Of a stretch of DNA of 8,656 nucleotides, positions 5,497-8,656 are shown in pieces; position 1 is the first letter of the stretch, and every line of letters begins with the position of its first letter. This DNA comes from Pseudomonadota bacterium (GTDB lineage: Bacteria > Pseudomonadota > Gammaproteobacteria > Burkholderiales > Burkholderiaceae_B), in contig JAEYVD010000586.1 in NCBI GenBank assembly GCA_023432075.1, positions 1-8,656 on the forward strand, written 5' to 3'. A model generated the notes under the pieces. The model did not search any database. It worked only from the letters and a program-made list of their open reading frames with translations, and had not been told where the DNA came from. A program made the position numbers and the translations under genes.

Positions 5497-7038
5497 CTAG
5501 AGCAACGGCTCCAGCGGCAGCAGCGACGCAAACCACACGGTCGCGCGTTGCAGCAGGGTGGCGCCCGGCTCGCGGTCGTGCCGCACGGTCTGGCCGTCGC
5601 GTTCCTCCAGCCAATAAAGCTTGCCCATGTCGTCCAGCCGGACGCGGTAGGCGGTGCGGGGCAGCTCAGTGTCGAATGCGTTCTCGATGCCGCGGGCCAA
5701 TGCGGGGCTGTCGATCACAAAACCCAGCTCGGTATTCAGCCGCGCCGAACGGGGGTCGAAATTGAACGACCCGACGAAAACGCGTTCGCCGTCCACGGCG
5801 AAGGTCTTGGCGTGCAGGCTGGAGCCCGAACTGCCGAAGGGGCCCATGCTTCGGTTGCGTTCGACGCCGTGCGCCGCGCGCTTCATTTCGTAGATCTCGA
5901 CGCCGGCGGCCAGCAGATCCTTGCGGCGTTTGGCGTAGCCCGAATGCACGACCGCCACGTCGGTGGCTTCCAGGGCGTTGGTCAGCACCCGCACCCTGAC
6001 GCCGTTGCGCGCCATCTTGGCGAACGCGCGCGTGCCGGCGGCGGTGGGCACGAAGTAGGGCGACACCAGCAGCAGCTCCTTGGCGGGCACGCCCACGATC
6101 TCGTGCAGCTGATGCGGCAGCATGGCTTCGGGCGGCGCGGTGCCCAGCGTCTTGCGGGGATCGTCGCTGACCATTCGGGTCGCCGACCATTCCAGGGGCA
6201 GCTCGCCGCGCAGCAACTGGCGGATGAACGGCAGGTCGCGCATGGCCTGGGCATAGGCCGCGGCCTCCGGCGATCGCTCGACCGTGGCGGCGTCCGCCTC
6301 CAGTTCCTCCAGCTCGTTGGAGGCAGCCTTCTTGACCAGGCCCTCCACGGGATAGGCGGAATCGCTGCGCCAGTAGCGGTCGAAATCGGCCGACACCTCG
6401 CTGACCGTTTCGCCGATGGCCATCACGTCCATGTCCGTGAACAGCACGCCGTCGGTAGCGCCAAAGTATTCGTCGCCGATATTGCGGCCGCCGACGATGG
6501 TGACCTGGTTGTCGGCGGTGAATGACTTGTTGTGCATCCGGCGGTTCAGCCGGTTGAAGTCCGTCAGGTAGCCGAGCGGCTTGGGCCAGCGCACCGCAAA
6601 CGGGTTATAGAGGCGGACTTCGATGTTCGGATGCCCATCCAGCGCGGACAGCGTCCGGTCCAGCCCCGCGGTGCCGTTGTCGTCCAGCAGCAGACGCACG
6701 CGCACACCGCGATCGGCGGCCTCGTGCAGCGCCTCGAACAGCATGATGCCCGTCATGTCGTCGTGCCAGATGTAGTACTGCACGTCCAGGCTGCGTTCGG
6801 CCGCGCGCGCCAGCATCATCCGGGCAGCAAAGGCGTCCAGGGGATTGGCGAGGGCATGGATGCCGGATTTGCCCGGATGCGCGGCCGCCAGCGGCGCAAT
6901 TGCCTGGCCCAGGGGCGTGGTCTGGGCCTGATCATCGGGAAGCGCCTGCGACACGCTGCGCTTGTCCAGCGAGGGAAGGGAACAACCGGAGGTCAGCGCG
7001 CAAAGGATGGTCATGTAGAGGAGTTTGCCCAGTTGCAT
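5497..7038 (-). CDS. clsC: ClsC-type cardiolipin synthase (phospholipase D superfamily)
   Basis: A 513-residue protein with two HKD phospholipase D motifs: RMHNKSFTAD (H169, K171, D176), followed by GGRNIGDEYF, and SLHAKTFAVD (H409, K411, D416), followed by GSFNFDPRSARLNTE. Other blocks match E. coli ClsC (YmdC) as I recall it: LDVQYYIWHDDMTG (84-97), LLLDDNGTAGLD, GYLTDFNRLNRR, and a C-terminal SLLPLEPLL. In E. coli ClsC makes cardiolipin from phosphatidylglycerol and phosphatidylethanolamine at the membrane. The protein is about 40 residues longer than E. coli ClsC. The extra N-terminus (MQLGKLLYMTILCALTSGCS) looks like a lipoprotein signal with C19 as the lipidated residue, although the -3 residue is Thr rather than the usual Leu. 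The ATG at 7038 is chosen for this signal; an in-frame extension to 7116 is non-conserved. No ymdB precedes it. It may be the first gene of a unit with the oxygenase and alkB. Confidence 0.93.
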   Translation of the reverse strand: MQLGKLLYMTILCALTSGCSLPSLDKRSVSQALPDDQAQTTPLGQAIAPLAAAHPGKSGIHALANPLDAFAARMMLARAAERSLDVQYYIWHDDMTGIMLFEALHEAADRGVRVRLLLDDNGTAGLDRTLSALDGHPNIEVRLYNPFAVRWPKPLGYLTDFNRLNRRMHNKSFTADNQVTIVGGRNIGDEYFGATDGVLFTDMDVMAIGETVSEVSADFDRYWRSDSAYPVEGLVKKAASNELEELEADAATVERSPEAAAYAQAMRDLPFIRQLLRGELPLEWSATRMVSDDPRKTLGTAPPEAMLPHQLHEIVGVPAKELLLVSPYFVPTAAGTRAFAKMARNGVRVRVLTNALEATDVAVVHSGYAKRRKDLLAAGVEIYEMKRAAHGVERNRSMGPFGSSGSSLHAKTFAVDGERVFVGSFNFDPRSARLNTELGFVIDSPALARGIENAFDTELPRTAYRVRLDDMGKLYWLEERDGQTVRHDREPGATLLQRATVWFASLLPLEPLL

Positions 7039-7120
7039 GACCGCTATTGTGCCGAATCCTGCGCGGGTCCTCTGTAGTGTCCGGCGGCCGAACGGATTGC
7101 GCATTGGGGAAACCACGCAG

Positions 7121-7149
7121 TCGACCAGTTTTCATATTTGGAATAAATT
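7121..7149 (+). promoter_or_regulatory. Candidate promoter of the XRE-cupin/GNAT operon
   Basis: TCGACC (7121-7126, 4 of 6 to TTGACA) is followed after 17 bases by TAAATT (7144-7149, 4 of 6 to TATAAT). Transcription would begin near 7156-7158, at or next to the ATG at 7157, giving an almost leaderless message. This fits the absence of a Shine-Dalgarno there. Inferred from consensus matching only. Confidence 0.35.
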
Positions 7150-7159
7150 CCCGGATATG
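7133..7159. promoter_or_regulatory. AT-rich dyad at the XRE-cupin start (candidate autoregulatory operator)
   Basis: The inner palindrome GGAATAAATTCC (7140-7151: two perfect 5-bp arms around AA) is flanked by CATAT (7133-7137) and ATATG (7155-7159), so four arms form a nested dyad, off by one base in the outer spacing. It overlaps the candidate -10 and the ATG and stands out as an AT-rich island in GC-rich sequence. An XRE regulator binding here would block its own transcription. Confidence 0.5.
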
Positions 7160-7732
7160 GAAAACTTAACTGCGACCGCCGACGCCGGGCTGGACCTTCG
7201 GCTTGCCGCCCGGCTCAAAACGCTGCGCCAGGACCGAGGCTGGTCCCTGGACGATCTGGCCGGCCGCGCCGGCATCAGCCGCGCCACGCTGTCCCGCCTG
7301 GAGAATGGCGAGGTCAGTCCCACCGCCAGCGTGCTTGGCAAGCTGTGCGCCGCCCACGGCATGACCATGTCGCGCCTCATGCTGATGGTCGAGGACGACT
7401 TTGCCGCCTGCGTGCCTGAAGCCGCGCAGGCTGTGTGGGTGGACGACAGCGTGGGCTTTACCCGCCGCTCGGTGTCGCCGCCCTCGCAACGCCTGGCCGG
7501 CGAGGTGCTGGCCTGTGAATTGGCCGCCGACGCCCGTATCAGTTACGAGCAATCCCCCCGGCCCGGCCTTGAACATCACCTGCTGATGCTGGACGGCGAG
7601 CTGTCCGTCACGGTGGACGGGCACGCGCACCGCCTGCTGCCGGGCGACTGCCTGCGCTACCAGTTATTCGGCGCCAGCGCTTTCGTCACCCCGCCGCATC
7701 GCGGCGCCCGCTACCTGCTTTTCATCGTCTGA
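7157..7732 (+). CDS. XRE-family regulator with C-terminal cupin domain
   Basis: A 191-residue regulator. Residues about 17-72 are a Cro/CI-type helix-turn-helix (RLKTLRQDRGWSLDDLAGRAGISRATLSRLENGEVSPTASVLGKLC), and residues about 118-190 are a small cupin (HHLLMLDGELSVTVDGHAHRLLPGDCLRY) that would sense a small molecule. This HTH-plus-cupin layout and length of about 190 are typical of the family. The ATG at 7157 is chosen because the family starts shortly before the HTH; the upstream in-frame stretch to 7025 reads through the divergent promoter region. No Shine-Dalgarno is visible. The GNAT gene starts 7 bases after its stop codon, an arrangement often seen for this regulator type, so it probably controls itself and the acetyltransferase through the dyad at the start codon. 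The ligand is unknown. Cupin motif 1 lacks the His-x-His pair, so metal binding is unlikely. Confidence 0.92.
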   Translation: MENLTATADAGLDLRLAARLKTLRQDRGWSLDDLAGRAGISRATLSRLENGEVSPTASVLGKLCAAHGMTMSRLMLMVEDDFAACVPEAAQAVWVDDSVGFTRRSVSPPSQRLAGEVLACELAADARISYEQSPRPGLEHHLLMLDGELSVTVDGHAHRLLPGDCLRYQLFGASAFVTPPHRGARYLLFIV

Positions 7733-7739
7733 GCCCCTC

Positions 7740-8276
7740 ATGTCCCCTTCAAATCTTGAATTGATCCTGCTGCCGGCCGACGCCGCCGCAGCCGCCGTGT
7801 CCGACCTTGCCACCTTGCTGCACGCGTGCGTGCAGGGCGGCGCCAGCGTCAGCTTCGTGCTGCCGTACAGCCACGACGACGCGCAGGCATTCTGGCGCCG
7901 CAAGGTGCTGCCGGGCGTCGAAAGCGGCGCGGTCAAGTTGTGGGTGGCGCGGGTGGATGGACGGGTGGCCGGTTCCGTGCAGCTGGACGTGGACACGCCG
8001 CCAAACCAGCCGCACCGCGCCGAGGTGCGCAAGCTGCTGGTGCATCCGGATTTCCGCCGCCTGGGCATTGCGCGCCGGTTGATGGCCGAGGTCGAGGACA
8101 TGGCGCGGCGGCTACAACGCAGCCTGCTCACGCTGGATACGCGCACGGGCGATTCGGCCGAGCCGCTGTATGCGTCGCTGGGCTATCAGACCGTGGGAGT
8201 GATTCCGGGCTTTGCGCGCGATCCGATCGACCCGGACAAGGTGGATGGAACGACGATCATGTACAAGCAGCTATGA
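7740..8276 (+). CDS. GNAT-family N-acetyltransferase
   Basis: A 178-residue protein with the GNAT fold. Strand 4 and the acetyl-CoA pyrophosphate loop are seen in AEVRKLLVHPDFRRLGIARRLM (94-115), with RRLGIA (106-111) as the R/Q-x-x-G-x-G/A signature. It is followed by LLTLDTRTGDSAEPLYASLGYQTVGVIPGFA (129-159), the usual motif B with the Tyr that aids catalysis in many members, and a C-terminal strand TTIMYKQL. It would transfer an acetyl group from acetyl-CoA to an amine; the substrate cannot be read from sequence. It follows the XRE-cupin gene by 7 bases, with only a weak CTGAG before the ATG, so coupling is likely. The pair could form a self-regulated response to a small amine, by analogy only. 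It converges with the 110-residue gene. Confidence 0.93.
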   Translation: MSPSNLELILLPADAAAAAVSDLATLLHACVQGGASVSFVLPYSHDDAQAFWRRKVLPGVESGAVKLWVARVDGRVAGSVQLDVDTPPNQPHRAEVRKLLVHPDFRRLGIARRLMAEVEDMARRLQRSLLTLDTRTGDSAEPLYASLGYQTVGVIPGFARDPIDPDKVDGTTIMYKQL

Positions 8277-8300
8277 CCGGCGTCCCGCGCGGGGCGGTCA
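8274..8300. terminator. Bidirectional hairpin built on the two convergent stop codons
   Basis: The 27-base region between and including the stop codons of the GNAT gene (TGA, 8274-8276) and the opposite 110-residue gene (read as TCA, 8298-8300) is a dyad. Outer arms TGACCG and CGGTCA pair perfectly over 6 bp; an inner CCC/GGG stem closes a GCGC loop after a small asymmetric bulge. It can fold on either transcript. No T-run follows, so termination is inferred from position. Confidence 0.45.
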
Positions 8301-8630
8301 GGCCAGCGGCTTGATGCCCACGCTGTAGGGCGGCGCATTGCCGCGGGCGGCGGCCTTGATCTTCAGCATGGAGCCGCCCGGCGTGAACTCGAATTCCTGG
8401 TAGGGCACCTCGAACCACTGGTGGAAACTGGTGCGTGAGAACTCCGGCACCCATACCTTTGCGCGCTTCGCGTCACATTGGAATTCCACCAGCGTGCGGT
8501 CGATGCCCAGCGGGCGGGTGTTGCCGATGCGGTAGCTGACGCGCAGTTCGGCGCGTTCGGCTTGGCCGGGCCGCCAGGTCAGGCCGATGGATTCCATGAA
8601 GTGTTCGATCGCCTCAATGCCGCGATACAT
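8298..8630 (-). CDS. Hypothetical protein, 110 residues
   Basis: I do not recognise this protein. It is convincing as a gene. The ATG at 8630 has GGAG six bases upstream (8637-8640), its reading frame has codon bias like its neighbours, and it ends exactly at a shared hairpin with the convergent GNAT gene. The sequence has no signal peptide or membrane segment and a single Cys (C52). It alternates hydrophobic and polar residues in strand-like runs (ELRVSYRIG at 28-36, RTLVEFQC at 45-52, AKVWVPEF at 57-64, HQWFEVPYQEFEFTP at 70-84, MLKIKAAARG at 88-97), suggesting a small beta-rich cytosolic domain. It has many aromatic residues. Any further gene upstream lies outside the window. Confidence 0.75.
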   Translation of the reverse strand: MYRGIEAIEHFMESIGLTWRPGQAERAELRVSYRIGNTRPLGIDRTLVEFQCDAKRAKVWVPEFSRTSFHQWFEVPYQEFEFTPGGSMLKIKAAARGNAPPYSVGIKPLA

Positions 8631-8656
8631 AGCTGACTCCGAAAGCAGCGGGGGCG

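Noticed and set aside
4543..6525. 660-codon open frame on the plus strand opposite clsC, the oxygenase and alkB
   Set aside because: It runs antisense across three well-supported genes. Its translation is rich in Arg, Gly, His and Gln with no domain pattern, as expected for a stop-free shadow frame in GC-rich DNA.
1136..7732. Five jelly-roll/cupin-fold proteins (cupin, AraC sensor, AlkB, oxygenase, XRE-cupin) as one system
   Set aside because: These folds are very common, the genes lie in separate transcription units, and nothing else links them.
1..8656. Mobile element, CRISPR, toxin-antitoxin or defence island
   Set aside because: No transposase, integrase, long terminal repeats, regular direct repeats or toxin-antitoxin motifs were seen. 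Base composition is even apart from the short AT-rich stretch at about 7130-7170. The XRE-GNAT pair is not scored as toxin-antitoxin, because the regulator carries a cupin and the GNAT protein does not resemble the DUF1778-linked toxins.

Overview
The window is GC-rich throughout and densely packed with genes. It looks like ordinary chromosome of a betaproteobacterium, and the gene content and protein sequences suggest Alcaligenaceae (Bordetella/Achromobacter-like). That placement is inference from composition and remembered similarity, not from a search. Eleven genes are supported. One is cut by the left edge, and the longest gap between genes is about 160 bases. I see no rRNA, tRNA, CRISPR array, insertion sequence or phage gene.

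Left part (1-2824). The window opens with the C-terminal end of an MgtC/SapB-family membrane protein on the plus strand. Four minus-strand genes converge on it. Read in transcription order they are a VOC-fold protein, an AraC-family regulator 16 bases further on, a small single-domain cupin about 100 bases further on, and a YgfF-like short-chain dehydrogenase 42 bases after that. VOC plus AraC look like one unit and cupin plus SDR like another. The cupin leader holds two dyads: an 18-bp near-palindrome and an inverted repeat that would fold over the cupin ribosome binding site.

Middle part (2885-7038), all minus strand. In transcription order the first three are a ClsC-type cardiolipin synthase with a lipoprotein-like signal, a 2-oxoglutarate/Fe(II) oxygenase resembling the DUF2086 family, and AlkB. 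The oxygenase stop and the AlkB start are separated by a single base, so these two are almost certainly co-translated, and the pair suggests repair of alkylated nucleic acid. A 7-bp-stem hairpin lies 7 bases past the alkB stop codon. Next comes a secreted FGE-sulfatase-domain protein in which both catalytic cysteine positions of true formylglycine-generating enzymes are threonine.

Right part (7039-8656). A 118-bp divergent region separates clsC from an XRE-cupin regulator and a GNAT acetyltransferase, which sit 7 bases apart on the plus strand and are probably one operon. An AT-rich dyad lies directly on the XRE-cupin start codon, no Shine-Dalgarno is visible there, and a candidate promoter would place the transcript start at or next to the ATG. 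The GNAT gene converges on an unrecognised 110-residue protein. The hairpin between them has the two stop codons as the ends of its arms.

I found no convincing undescribed multi-gene system. The most worthwhile points are the oxygenase-AlkB pair, the cysteine-free FGE homologue, the operator/leader architectures of the cupin and XRE-cupin genes, and the stop-codon hairpin.
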